A DNA stretch of 64,000 nt, taken from an uncultured Verrucomicrobiota bacterium (lineage in GTDB: Bacteria > Verrucomicrobiota > Verrucomicrobiia > Verrucomicrobiales > Verrucomicrobiaceae). Shown piece by piece: positions 1 through 8,679 of this stretch. The translations under genes were made by a program, and so were the position numbers. The DNA lies in the NCBI GenBank assembly GCA_903848465.1, contig CAINGK010000196.1:39570-103569 (forward strand), written 5' to 3'. Below the pieces are notes generated by a model. The model was not told where the DNA came from. It made no database searches and was given only the letters and a program-made list of their open reading frames with translations. Within the stretch, counting starts at the first letter, position 1. Each line of letters opens with the position of its first letter.

Positions 1-2
1 AT

Positions 3-791
3 TCTGGCGGGCAGGTGGGCACCACGGGTGCGAATGGCAGCCTGCTGAACAACATCGATTTTGTCGATCTGCACATCAACATTGTGGCGGCCACTAGCAA
101 TGCCATCACCAGCCTCCCGACGAAATTGGTGAACAACACCTACTGGACCAGCGCGGATGTGACGAACAGCCGCACCGTGTCGCTGACGGGAGTGGGCGGC
201 TTACCCCTCAGTTTTGACAACTTGGTTTACAGTTCCTCGGTGATCAACCAGACGGTGAACTTCAATGCCGTGGAGCAGTGGACGCTCGCGAATGTTTCCA
301 ATCTCTCTCACTCCTTTCACATTCACGATATTCAGTTTTATCTCACGTCGGTACCGGGAGGCATACCGGCCTACATGCAGGGTTGGAAAGACACGTTTTA
401 TCTGCCGCAGCAGTCGAGTGTTTCCTTCATCACCAAGTTTGATGATTTCGCCAGCAACTCCAATCCCTTCATGTTTCACTGCCACTTTTTGCAGCATGAG
501 GACGGCGGGCTGATGGGGCAGTTCCTCGTGCAGAACAATGCCGTGGAAGATCTGGCCGTGGCCAGCTTCACGCGCAAAGGCACCGACCCATCTGTCACGC
601 TGCAGGTCAATGCCACTTCGGGTACGACTTACACGCTGCAATATTCGCCCGATATGACGACCGGTAGTTGGATCGATGTCGGTTCGGTGACGAGCGACGG
701 CACCTCTGCGAGCTTCACCGAAACGGATTCAGGCCGTCTGGGACAGGCAAGAGGCTTTTATCGCGTGATCATTCCGGTGGTCAGCCAATAA
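3..791 (+). CDS. Multicopper oxidase, C-terminal part (truncated by window edge)
   Basis: The frame is open through the left edge, so the N-terminal cupredoxin domains are missing. The visible part carries both C-terminal copper signatures: HSFHIHDIQF (H-x-x-H-x-H) and HCHFLQHEDGGLMG, which supplies the type 1 Cys, His and Met ligands and trinuclear-site histidines. It is therefore the last domain of a laccase/CotA/CueO-type oxidase, expected to couple substrate or Cu(I) oxidation to O2 reduction outside the cytoplasm. After the copper domain come about 70 extra residues (YTLQYSPDMTTGSW ... GFYRV) that are not part of the oxidase fold and resemble a segment of the YHYH protein near 52.8 kb. 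Substrate cannot be told. It may belong with the copper efflux genes further right, but it is not contiguous with them. Confidence 0.9.
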   Translation, partial: SGGQVGTTGANGSLLNNIDFVDLHINIVAATSNAITSLPTKLVNNTYWTSADVTNSRTVSLTGVGGLPLSFDNLVYSSSVINQTVNFNAVEQWTLANVSNLSHSFHIHDIQFYLTSVPGGIPAYMQGWKDTFYLPQQSSVSFITKFDDFASNSNPFMFHCHFLQHEDGGLMGQFLVQNNAVEDLAVASFTRKGTDPSVTLQVNATSGTTYTLQYSPDMTTGSWIDVGSVTSDGTSASFTETDSGRLGQARGFYRVIIPVVSQ

Positions 792-815
792 GAGGACGGC
801 TCATCAAGCCTTGGT

Positions 816-1424
816 TCAGACCAAAGTCAGCACGCCGAACGATGTCGGCACATGAAAGTCTGGACGTTCGGTTTGAGGATTCACCCAGGGCATCCAGCCG
901 GAATGAACGGTGCCATCGGGTCGGTGATGAAATTCGGCACGATAGAGGCCGGCTATTAATTCAGAGGAGCCGGGCTTGAGCACCTGCAAAGCGCGAAGCG
1001 TGTCGAGAGGGATGCTGCCTGTGACCGTGTAGCGACTGCCTTCGATGTGGGCGGTGAGTTGCAGGCCTGCGCATTGCCAGTCCCAGTTCATTTCACGATA
1101 GAAATTCGCCTCGTAGGCCAGCACGTCACCACGTGGAGACATTTCGAGGCAGTAGTAAGGCTTCAGGCTCAGATCTGGAGCGAGGAAGATTTCGACGCGG
1201 TCGGAGCCGAGCACGCGCTCTTTAGCCGTGGGGGCATCGGGAAGAACGAGATCATCGTCGATGCAGTCGAAGCGGAAATGAAGATGTGTATCGTTCCAGA
1301 GCGCGCGGAATTCGGTAAGAGGAGTAGTGCTGGCCTCCCATGGAAAGGAGAAGTCGGTCAAAGGTTCGGCCACGGACCAATCCAAGGGAGATGCGGATGT
1401 GTGGCGGACAGGGTAGCGTTTCAT
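816..1424 (-). CDS. CBM9-like carbohydrate-binding domain protein
   Basis: A 202-residue protein made almost entirely of one beta-rich domain resembling family 9 carbohydrate-binding / DOMON-like modules. Visible hallmarks are FRALWNDTHLHFRFDC near the N-terminus, the DRVEIFLAPD strand, YYCLEMSPRGDVLAYEANF and a final WMPWVNPQTERPDFHVP segment with a typical SFG(V)L ending. There is no signal peptide or catalytic domain, so it is a stand-alone binding protein, probably for a sugar or glycan fragment. It is divergent from the PHP hydrolase gene that begins about 77 bases away and convergent with the oxidase gene. The fold assignment is by pattern recognition; the ligand is unknown. Confidence 0.7.
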   Translation of the reverse strand: MKRYPVRHTSASPLDWSVAEPLTDFSFPWEASTTPLTEFRALWNDTHLHFRFDCIDDDLVLPDAPTAKERVLGSDRVEIFLAPDLSLKPYYCLEMSPRGDVLAYEANFYREMNWDWQCAGLQLTAHIEGSRYTVTGSIPLDTLRALQVLKPGSSELIAGLYRAEFHHRPDGTVHSGWMPWVNPQTERPDFHVPTSFGVLTLV

Positions 1425-1501
1425 GGCGCAGCTTTGGCAAGGTCAGGCTTCAATTCAACGGCGGGTGGATAGTTGTCATCAGGTGGGTTCGTTCGAGAGT
1501 G

Positions 1502-3436
1502 ATGAAATGGATTCTGGTTTGCCTGCCCGCGATGAGTTTGATGGCGGAGGATTTGAAGGTGGAAGCTAGGCGGTTGCATCTTGGCAGGGCGGGGCAGTTT
1601 GAGTGGGAGGCGTTCAAGGATCGCGCTGTCGATGCAGAGCGGCTGGAGAGGCGCTTTGAGGCGAAGGCGAATGCCACGGAGCAGACGCTGCGGCTGTGGC
1701 AACGAGATGTGAAACTGACGTGGCCGGTGCTGTTGAACGGGCGCAAGCTGGGAACGCTGGTGGCGGCGGAGACGGCGATGGAGAGCCTGCTAATGATCCC
1801 AGCGGGAGCATTGCGTGATGGGGAAAATGTTCTGACCATCGAAGCGCCGCCGAGTCTGGACGACATCGAGGTGGGACCAGTGTTCATCGCAGCGAAGCCG
1901 ATGACGGAGGTGATGAGCGGTGCGCAGGTGGAGGTGACGGTGACGGATGGCGAATCTGGCGGAGGACTGTCGTGCCGACTGACCTTGACGCGTGCGGACG
2001 GGACTTTACAGCCGCTGCGTGCGGGACCTGCAGGTGAGGTGGCGGTGCGCATTGGCGTGGTTTACACACGGAATGGCAAGGCCATGCTGTCGCTGCCGCC
2101 TGGAGATTACATCCTACATGCGGGGCGTGGTTTTGAATGGAGTGTGGAGCGTGCGGCGATTTCGCTGAATGTAGGGGAGTCGAAGCAAGTGGCGCTGCAA
2201 CTGCGGCGTGAGGTGCCGACGGTGGGCTGGATCGCGGCAGACAGTCACATTCACACGCTGACGCACAGCGGGCATGGCGATGCGAAGATCGAGGAACGCA
2301 TGCTGACGATTGCAGGGGAGGGGATCGAACTGGCAGTCGCGACGGATCACAATCATCACACGGATTATGCACCGAGCGCTGCGAGCATGGGAGTGGCGGA
2401 GCGCTTCACGCCGGTGATCGGCAATGAGGTGACGACGAAGCATGGCCACTTCAATGCGTTTCCGATTGAAGCGGGTGCACGGGTGGTGAATCACGAGCAG
2501 GATGACTGGGCGAAGCTGCTGCCAGAGATCCGTGCGACACCGGGGGTGAAGGTGATCACGCTGAATCATCCGCGTGATCTGCACAGCGGCTTCATTCCGT
2601 TAGGCGGCATGCAGTTCAATCCGAAGACGGGCAGGCACCGCCAGGCGGACGCCCTGGACATTGATGCGATGGAGGTGATCACCTCAGCGGCGATGCAGTC
2701 TGACATTCATCTGCTGTATCGGGACTGGTTTGCGTTGTTGAACCGTGGGCAGCGCATTGCGGCGATTGCATCAAGCGACAGCCATGACGTGAACCGATTC
2801 ATTCTGGGGCAGGGGCGCACCTATGTGGCGGCGAAGGATGCGGATGCAGCGAATCTGGATCTGGACGAAGTCTGGCGCAGCTACAAGGAGGGCCGACTGC
2901 TGGTGAGTCTCGGACTGCTGGCGCAGTTGAAGGTGAATGACAAGTTCATGGTCGGTGATCTGGCCACGGGACTGAAGGACAGCATCAAGGTGGAGGCCAC
3001 GATCTTTGGCCCAGCATGGACGCAGGCAGATCGCATCGAACTTTTTGCAAACGGCATTCGGATTCGCGAGCAGAGGATTGAGGACAACCATCGTGCAGGT
3101 GAAAAGGCGCGCATCGTCTGGCAGTTGCCGAAACCGGCGCACGATGTGCATCTGGTGGTGATCGCGACGGGGCCAGGTGTTACCGAGCCGTTCTGGGAGA
3201 TTCCGCGCCCGTATCAGCCGAGCAGCAAGACCTTCGTGCCGCGTGTGATCGGATCGACGAATCCGATCTGGCTGGACGCGGATGGAGATGGCCGGTTTGA
3301 GTCGGCGTTTGCCATCGCGCGGCGATTGATTCAGGAAAACAGTGGAGATCCTGGGAAGCTTCAGGAAGCATTGAAGCGTTGCGATGAGGCCGTGGCGGTG
3401 CAGGTGGAGTCGCTGATGGTGAAAAATGATCTATGA
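1502..3436 (+). CDS. CehA/McbA-family PHP-domain metallohydrolase, secreted
   Basis: The frame is open further upstream, but the start at 1502 gives a clean signal peptide (MKWILVCLPAMSLMAED), so it is preferred; the product is then 644 aa. The N-terminal third is beta-rich with no recognised enzyme motif. The central PHP domain starts with GWIAADSHIHT (D247-S-H249-I-H251), continues with VATDHNHHTDYAP (D282) and VITLNHPRD, and ends with AIASSDSHDVNR; these are the metal-binding His/Asp residues of the CehA/McbA branch of PHP phosphoesterases. Characterised relatives hydrolyse carbamate or phosphoester bonds, but the natural substrate here is unknown. The stop overlaps the extended frame of the next gene, so the FAD oxidoreductase just downstream (40 bases to its chosen start) may be cotranscribed. 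Confidence 0.82.
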   Translation: MKWILVCLPAMSLMAEDLKVEARRLHLGRAGQFEWEAFKDRAVDAERLERRFEAKANATEQTLRLWQRDVKLTWPVLLNGRKLGTLVAAETAMESLLMIPAGALRDGENVLTIEAPPSLDDIEVGPVFIAAKPMTEVMSGAQVEVTVTDGESGGGLSCRLTLTRADGTLQPLRAGPAGEVAVRIGVVYTRNGKAMLSLPPGDYILHAGRGFEWSVERAAISLNVGESKQVALQLRREVPTVGWIAADSHIHTLTHSGHGDAKIEERMLTIAGEGIELAVATDHNHHTDYAPSAASMGVAERFTPVIGNEVTTKHGHFNAFPIEAGARVVNHEQDDWAKLLPEIRATPGVKVITLNHPRDLHSGFIPLGGMQFNPKTGRHRQADALDIDAMEVITSAAMQSDIHLLYRDWFALLNRGQRIAAIASSDSHDVNRFILGQGRTYVAAKDADAANLDLDEVWRSYKEGRLLVSLGLLAQLKVNDKFMVGDLATGLKDSIKVEATIFGPAWTQADRIELFANGIRIREQRIEDNHRAGEKARIVWQLPKPAHDVHLVVIATGPGVTEPFWEIPRPYQPSSKTFVPRVIGSTNPIWLDADGDGRFESAFAIARRLIQENSGDPGKLQEALKRCDEAVAVQVESLMVKNDL

Positions 3437-3476
3437 TCTTGTCCAAAACCGCGCTGAATTTGACTTTTATTCGATC

Positions 3477-4910
3477 ATGAGTACTCCCAGACTTCCCCCT
3501 GACTTCAAACGCCGTTCCTTCCTGCGTGCCGCATTCTCTGGTGCGCTGGTCACACCGGGAGTCATGAATGCGGCGGAGGTGGAGAAGGCCATTGCGGGGC
3601 AGTTTCATGAGCCTGCGCAGGATCTGCCGCTGGCGGAGGATGCCGATGTCATCGTGTGCGGTGCAGGACCCGCGGGAATCGCGGCGGCGATCACGGCGGC
3701 GATCACGGCGGCGCGGGCGGGTGCCAAGGTGCGGGTGTTTGAGTGGCGCGGCTGTCTGGGTGGCGTATGGACGGCCGGCCTGCTGGGTTATCTGTTGGAT
3801 TTCGACAAGCCGGGCTTCAACCAGGAACTGCTGAAGCGAATGGATGAGCGCGACATGCGCCGAGGCACGAGCAAGAAGAGCATCTGCTATGAGCCGGAAG
3901 GCATGAAGCTGCTGCTGGAGGAAATGTTTGTGGAAGCGGGCATCAAGTTCCAGCTCCACACGCGGGTATGTGCGGCGTATCGCGAGGGGAAGCGGCTGAC
4001 AACGATTGTGACCGAGTCGAAGTCAGGGCGGCAGGCGTGGAAAGCGCCGGTGTTCATCGACACGACGGGTGATGGCGATCTCGGAGCCCTGGCAGGCTGT
4101 GCCTTCGAATATGGCGAGGCAGATTCGTGCCCCTGCCAGCCGATGTCGCTGAATGCGCTGCTGGTGTGCAAAGACGCCAAGGCGCTGGAGGCCTTCATTC
4201 ACAAGTCAGACCCCAGCAAGGCGGATGGTATTTCGAAAGACGCGTTCCTTGCGGAGATCAAACGCACAGAGCACTTCCCTTCGTATGCGAAGCCGACGCT
4301 GTGGCAGGTGCGGGACAATCTGCTGCTGGTGATGATGAACCACCAATACGGCGTGCCGTGTTTTGATGCGGCAAAGATCACTGAGGCCACCGTGCAGGCG
4401 CGTGTGGAAATGAACAAAATCGTGAACGGCCTGCGCAAGCTCGGCGGTCCGTGGGAGGGGTTACAAATCGCCGCGACGGCGGAGCAAATCGGCGTGCGTG
4501 ACGGGAGGCGCATTGCGGGGCGCTATACGGTGAGCAAGGAGGATGTGGCTTCTGGTGTACGCTATGATGACGCCGTGGTGCGGCCTACTTTCAGTGTGGA
4601 CATTCATGCGCTAAGTGCGGACATGAACAAGAAGTCCGCCTACAGCAATGCGGGCATCAAGGTGAAGCCGTATGACATTCCGCTGCGGGCGCTGATCGCG
4701 AAAGATGTGGACGGGTTGATGATGGCTGGGCGCAACATCAGCGGGGATTTCATTGCGCATGCGAGCTATCGCGTGACGGGAAACTCGGTGGCGATGGGCG
4801 AGGCTGCAGGCGTGACTGCGGCATTGGCTGCAACGACGAAGCGTCTGCCGCATGAGGTGCCCTGGAGCGAAGCCGAGGCCAAGCTAAAGGCGCTGGGGCA
4901 GCGGGTGTAG
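3477..4910 (+). CDS. FAD-dependent oxidoreductase (PF12831-type), Tat signal
   Basis: Start chosen at 3477 because it gives a Tat-like leader (KRRSFLRAAFSGAL) right at the N-terminus; the frame extends 17 codons upstream. The mature protein opens with a dinucleotide-binding fold (DVIVCGAGPAGIAAA, G62-A-G64-P-A-G67), then GCLGGVWTAGLLG, which is typical of the FAD oxidoreductases common in Verrucomicrobiota and Planctomycetota. Near the C-terminus GLMMAGRNISGDFIAHASYR and MGEAAGVTAA form the second FAD-contact segment. The first Rossmann helix holds a 4-residue duplication caused by a 12-base tandem repeat. Substrate is unknown; family members are often near sugar-degradation genes, and the upstream hydrolase fits that loosely. 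Its stop codon abuts the stop codon of the convergent gene with no base between. Confidence 0.85.
   Translation: MSTPRLPPDFKRRSFLRAAFSGALVTPGVMNAAEVEKAIAGQFHEPAQDLPLAEDADVIVCGAGPAGIAAAITAAITAARAGAKVRVFEWRGCLGGVWTAGLLGYLLDFDKPGFNQELLKRMDERDMRRGTSKKSICYEPEGMKLLLEEMFVEAGIKFQLHTRVCAAYREGKRLTTIVTESKSGRQAWKAPVFIDTTGDGDLGALAGCAFEYGEADSCPCQPMSLNALLVCKDAKALEAFIHKSDPSKADGISKDAFLAEIKRTEHFPSYAKPTLWQVRDNLLLVMMNHQYGVPCFDAAKITEATVQARVEMNKIVNGLRKLGGPWEGLQIAATAEQIGVRDGRRIAGRYTVSKEDVASGVRYDDAVVRPTFSVDIHALSADMNKKSAYSNAGIKVKPYDIPLRALIAKDVDGLMMAGRNISGDFIAHASYRVTGNSVAMGEAAGVTAALAATTKRLPHEVPWSEAEAKLKALGQRV
3687..3710 (+). repeat. 12-bp perfect tandem duplication in the FAD-binding helix
   Basis: GCGATCACGGCG occurs twice in a row. 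It encodes the extra ITAA in AAITAAITAARAG, directly after the GAGPAG motif of the FAD oxidoreductase. The reading frame is preserved. Confidence 0.9.
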
Positions 4911-5219
4911 TTACTTCCCAGTGCGTTTGCGTTTCGCTTCTTGCTTGAGAAACAGCGGCTCCAGATTTTCACGAATCCATGCGAAGGCGGCCTCCAGCCC
5001 TTCGCGCTGATAGACGACGCCGATGTCGGCCTCGACGGCGGTGGGGCTGCCGGTGCAGGAGAGGAATTGATTGCAGGTGAAGCGCGTTTTCATCTCGGCA
5101 TCCACTTTGCCCTGCTGCCTCAGGATGAAGCTGCGGACGTAGAGTTCCAGAACGGCGTCGCCAATCCAGGCGTTTTCGCGCAAGCGCTGGGTGAGATCGA
5201 GGTCGGAGGTGGATGCCAT
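4911..5219 (-). CDS. RNase III-domain mini-protein (Mini-III/MrnC-like)
   Basis: About 102 aa from the start at 5219; the frame also allows a start at 5243. It contains NAWIGDAVLELYVRSFIL, matching the RNase III/Mini-III signature in which the Asp is catalytic, and SPTAVEADIGVVYQREGLEA, matching the second acidic motif (VEA-x-IGAVY). No double-stranded-RNA-binding domain follows. The length is well below that of ordinary RNase III and somewhat below Mini-III, because the middle of the domain is compressed. A role in rRNA or other dsRNA trimming is inferred from family membership. Convergent with the FAD oxidoreductase and followed on the same strand by nothing, so probably monocistronic. Confidence 0.62.
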   Translation of the reverse strand: MASTSDLDLTQRLRENAWIGDAVLELYVRSFILRQQGKVDAEMKTRFTCNQFLSCTGSPTAVEADIGVVYQREGLEAAFAWIRENLEPLFLKQEAKRKRTGK

Positions 5220-5264
5220 GAGCGTGGCATCCAGAGCGAGCATTGAGGCAAGTTCAACTGAGGA

Positions 5265-6947
5265 TCACTTGGTCTTGCCGGATGGCGTTTTTTCCGGAGC
5301 TGCTAGAGAAGCAGGCGTGACGAAATAAGACTGGGCGTCGGATGTGAGCTTATGATTCGATAGCTCGGCACAGTAGCGGAGGGACTCAGGCAGAGGAACG
5401 TTTTTGAGCGACAGGGTAATGCGGGTGGAGTCATTTCCGCCGGGTTTGAGGATGATGTTCACGCCCTTTTTGTCGGGATCGAGTTCGCGGGACTTGATGC
5501 GGATGAAGTCGATGCATTCGGCGAGGGTGGCATCGCGGAATTCCAAGCTGGGGAATATGATTTTGGAGGAGGGGGGAGCCGTAGCAGGCTTTGGCTCTGG
5601 GCTGTCCGCCGCTGTGGCAGGAAAGCTCTGTGCAATCACGACAGCATTGGGTTGAATGCTCATTTTGAGACTGGCCAGTTCGACGACATAGTGCAGGGCT
5701 TCGCCCAGCGGGATCTCTTTGAGGTCAAGCGAGATGGCCGCGTTGGACGGTGGGTTGTCGGCTTTGTAGAGGATATTGACTCCGCGTGCGGCGGGATCGG
5801 CGGTGAGAGTATCGAGGTCACGGCTTTTGGCGCGAAGGTATTCAATGCATTCTGCCACCGTGGCACCTTGGAATTGAATGTGGGGGATGATGATTTTTTC
5901 GAGCTTGGTCTGTATGGCCTCGGTAGTGGGCTTCTTTTTGGGTGCCGGTTGCTGTGCCTGGGTGATGCCGAAGAAGGTCATAAGCACGATGGTCATCGTG
6001 ACCAGTGCTTTCATGGCGGGATGGGAAGCGCGATGGGTGGCAATGGACTGGATGCGGGAACGCAAGGCGGAGCCGCGCTGAAAAATGCCGACGAAGCCGA
6101 GGCTGAAGCCGCGAGGGCAGAAGGCGGTTTCGACTTTGAGGAGTGCATGGCCGTATTCGATGCGGCGGTCATTCGAGGCATCGTGGAGCACCTGGGCGTC
6201 GCAAGCGGCCTCGCGGTCGGCGCGGACTTTGAAGAAGGCGATCCAGAGCAGGGGATTGAACCAATGCAGCGCCATCAGCACGCACATGAGGGCGTTGAGC
6301 GGGAGGTCGCCGCGTTTGAGGTGCATGAGTTCGTGTTTGAGGACGAGTCGCGCCTCGGCTGGGGTGAATTCGCGGTCGAACTCTGCGGGCAGCAGCAGGG
6401 TGGGGTGGAGGAGACCGGTGACGGCGGGACTGCTGACACTGGAGGCGATCAAGATCTGGGGTACATGGCGCAAGCGCACCTCATGAGCGATTTGCGCAAG
6501 TGTGGCAAGGAGTTCATCACTGGCGGGATGGCGGACTCGTTTGAAGCGGCGCAGGGTGAGGATGAAGGAGAAGCTACCGAGGACGAGCATGCCTGCGGAG
6601 ACACTGACCCAAGAGATGAGGAGCAGTCGCTGCCAGTTGAAATGGTCTTGCGTGGGGGCGGGTGCTTCAAAAACAGCAGGTGTCTGCTCCATCGATGCTA
6701 AGATGGGCGCGGGGTTTATCTGTGCTGATGGCGGGATTGCCTGGAAGACTTGCTCGATGCTCCATTGGCTCTGTGGAAGCACTGGCATCAGCAGGACAAT
6801 GAGCACCGGCAGCCAAAGTGCGTAGCGCATGCGGGCGCCGAGATGGCGGTGCAATGCCGCTTGAATGAGCAGTGTCGCGAGTGTGAGAAGCGACGCACGA
6901 AGACTGGCTGCGAGCAGCCAGTCGAAGAGTTGGGTGAGCGTGTTCAT
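5265..6947 (-). CDS. M56 (BlaR1/MecR1-type) membrane metallopeptidase with two C-terminal STN-like repeats
   Basis: A 560-aa polytopic protein. Transmembrane segments are visible near residues 12-32, 43-58, 108-130, 213-237 and 311-329. The zinc protease site is LVLKHELMHLKRGD (HExxH at 205-209) with the downstream ADREAACDA. This is the M56 family, where signal perception triggers cleavage of a BlaI/MecI-type repressor; such a repressor is encoded immediately upstream with 6 bases between the genes. Instead of the penicillin-binding sensor of BlaR1, the periplasmic C-terminus has two copies (about 351-440 and 461-547) of a roughly 90-residue unit containing ATVAECIEYLRAKSRDLD or ATLAECIDFIRIKSRELD, then GVNI(L/I)L/Y. 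They look like secretin/TonB short N-terminal (STN)-type domains. The signal sensed is unknown, and a beta-lactam is unlikely. Confidence 0.85.
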   Translation of the reverse strand: MNTLTQLFDWLLAASLRASLLTLATLLIQAALHRHLGARMRYALWLPVLIVLLMPVLPQSQWSIEQVFQAIPPSAQINPAPILASMEQTPAVFEAPAPTQDHFNWQRLLLISWVSVSAGMLVLGSFSFILTLRRFKRVRHPASDELLATLAQIAHEVRLRHVPQILIASSVSSPAVTGLLHPTLLLPAEFDREFTPAEARLVLKHELMHLKRGDLPLNALMCVLMALHWFNPLLWIAFFKVRADREAACDAQVLHDASNDRRIEYGHALLKVETAFCPRGFSLGFVGIFQRGSALRSRIQSIATHRASHPAMKALVTMTIVLMTFFGITQAQQPAPKKKPTTEAIQTKLEKIIIPHIQFQGATVAECIEYLRAKSRDLDTLTADPAARGVNILYKADNPPSNAAISLDLKEIPLGEALHYVVELASLKMSIQPNAVVIAQSFPATAADSPEPKPATAPPSSKIIFPSLEFRDATLAECIDFIRIKSRELDPDKKGVNIILKPGGNDSTRITLSLKNVPLPESLRYCAELSNHKLTSDAQSYFVTPASLAAPEKTPSGKTK

Positions 6948-6953
6948 GGTGGA

Positions 6954-7334
6954 TTATGAGTTGAGGGATTGATCGAGCATTTTTTTGAGTTCCTTCACCT
7001 CCTCGGCGGTGAGCTTGGTGTTTTGGGCGAAGTGGACGAGCAGGGGCTTGGCTGCGCCGCCAAAGATGCGCTGCATGAAGGATTCGCCCTCGGCACGCAC
7101 GCAGGCCTCGCGTTTCACGGCGGGGAGGAAGGTGCGGGTGCCGCTGGCGTTTTCGGCGGTCTTGAGCGCGCCTTTTTCAACGAGGCGCATGAGCAGGGTG
7201 CGGACGGTGTTTTCGGCCCAGTTCATGGTGGGGCGCAGTGTCTTGGTGACTTCGGAGGCCGTCTGCGGAGAAGACTCCCAAAGAGCCTCCATGACGGACC
7301 ATTCGGATTCGGCGATGTCGGGTGCGGTTGGCAT
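6954..7334 (-). CDS. BlaI/MecI/CopY-family transcriptional repressor
   Basis: 126 aa. The N-terminal winged helix reads DIAESEWSVMEALWESSPQT and ASEVTKTLRP, then NWAENTVRTLLMRLVEKGAL, which is the standard BlaI/MecI DNA-binding half. The C-terminal part (PLLVHFAQNTKLTAEEVKEL) is the family's dimerisation helix with ELKKMLDQ at the end. It should repress its own operon, the repressor plus the M56 peptidase, through the dyads centred near 7367 and 7390, and be inactivated when the peptidase is triggered. No penicillinase or PBP2a gene is nearby, so the regulated function is open. Confidence 0.92.
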   Translation of the reverse strand: MPTAPDIAESEWSVMEALWESSPQTASEVTKTLRPTMNWAENTVRTLLMRLVEKGALKTAENASGTRTFLPAVKREACVRAEGESFMQRIFGGAAKPLLVHFAQNTKLTAEEVKELKKMLDQSLNS

Positions 7335-7358
7335 GATTTAATGGAATTAAATTTATTT

Positions 7359-7396
7359 CACTACATTTGTCGTGAAATGGCAACTACAAATGTAGT
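7359..7396. promoter_or_regulatory. Paired BlaI-type operators
   Basis: Two dyads with the BlaI/MecI core TACA-N2-TGTA lie 25-62 bases before the repressor start. The distal one, ACTACA-AA-TGTAGT (7383-7396), is symmetric outside its two central bases. The proximal one, CACTACA-TT-TGTCGTG (7359-7374), has one mismatch per half. The two together also form a larger inverted repeat (TTCACTACATTTGT versus ACAAATGTAGTGAA). Operator identity is inferred from the consensus and the position. Confidence 0.8.
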
Positions 7397-7447
7397 GAAT
7401 AGGCATTTAACCTTTCAAACAAGGCCCGGTTCCTGCTGCCAATCGGG

Positions 7448-8561
<1,114 letters not shown>

Positions 8562-8595
8562 TCCGAACGAACACAGACACCCTTTAAAGCCTTCG

Positions 8596-8626
8596 ACGGG
8601 CCGGCTCACCTGAGCCGGCCCGTTTT
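8596..8626 (+). terminator. Rho-independent terminator of gap
   Basis: Perfect 13-bp stem ACGGGCCGGCTCA / TGAGCCGGCCCGT with a 2-base loop, followed by TTT, 35 bases after the gap stop codon. Confidence 0.88.
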
Positions 8627-8679
8627 GCGTTCCCGCTCATCGCCTCTTTTCCCATGAATCTCTTTTTCTCTTTCCAACC

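Noticed and set aside
1340..1501. N-terminal extension of the PHP hydrolase
   Set aside because: The start at 1502 gives a signal peptide; the upstream codons overlap the divergent CBM9-like gene and are Arg-rich.
5265..7334. Beta-lactam resistance operon (BlaR1-BlaI)
   Set aside because: The sensor lacks a penicillin-binding domain and no beta-lactamase or PBP gene is adjacent.
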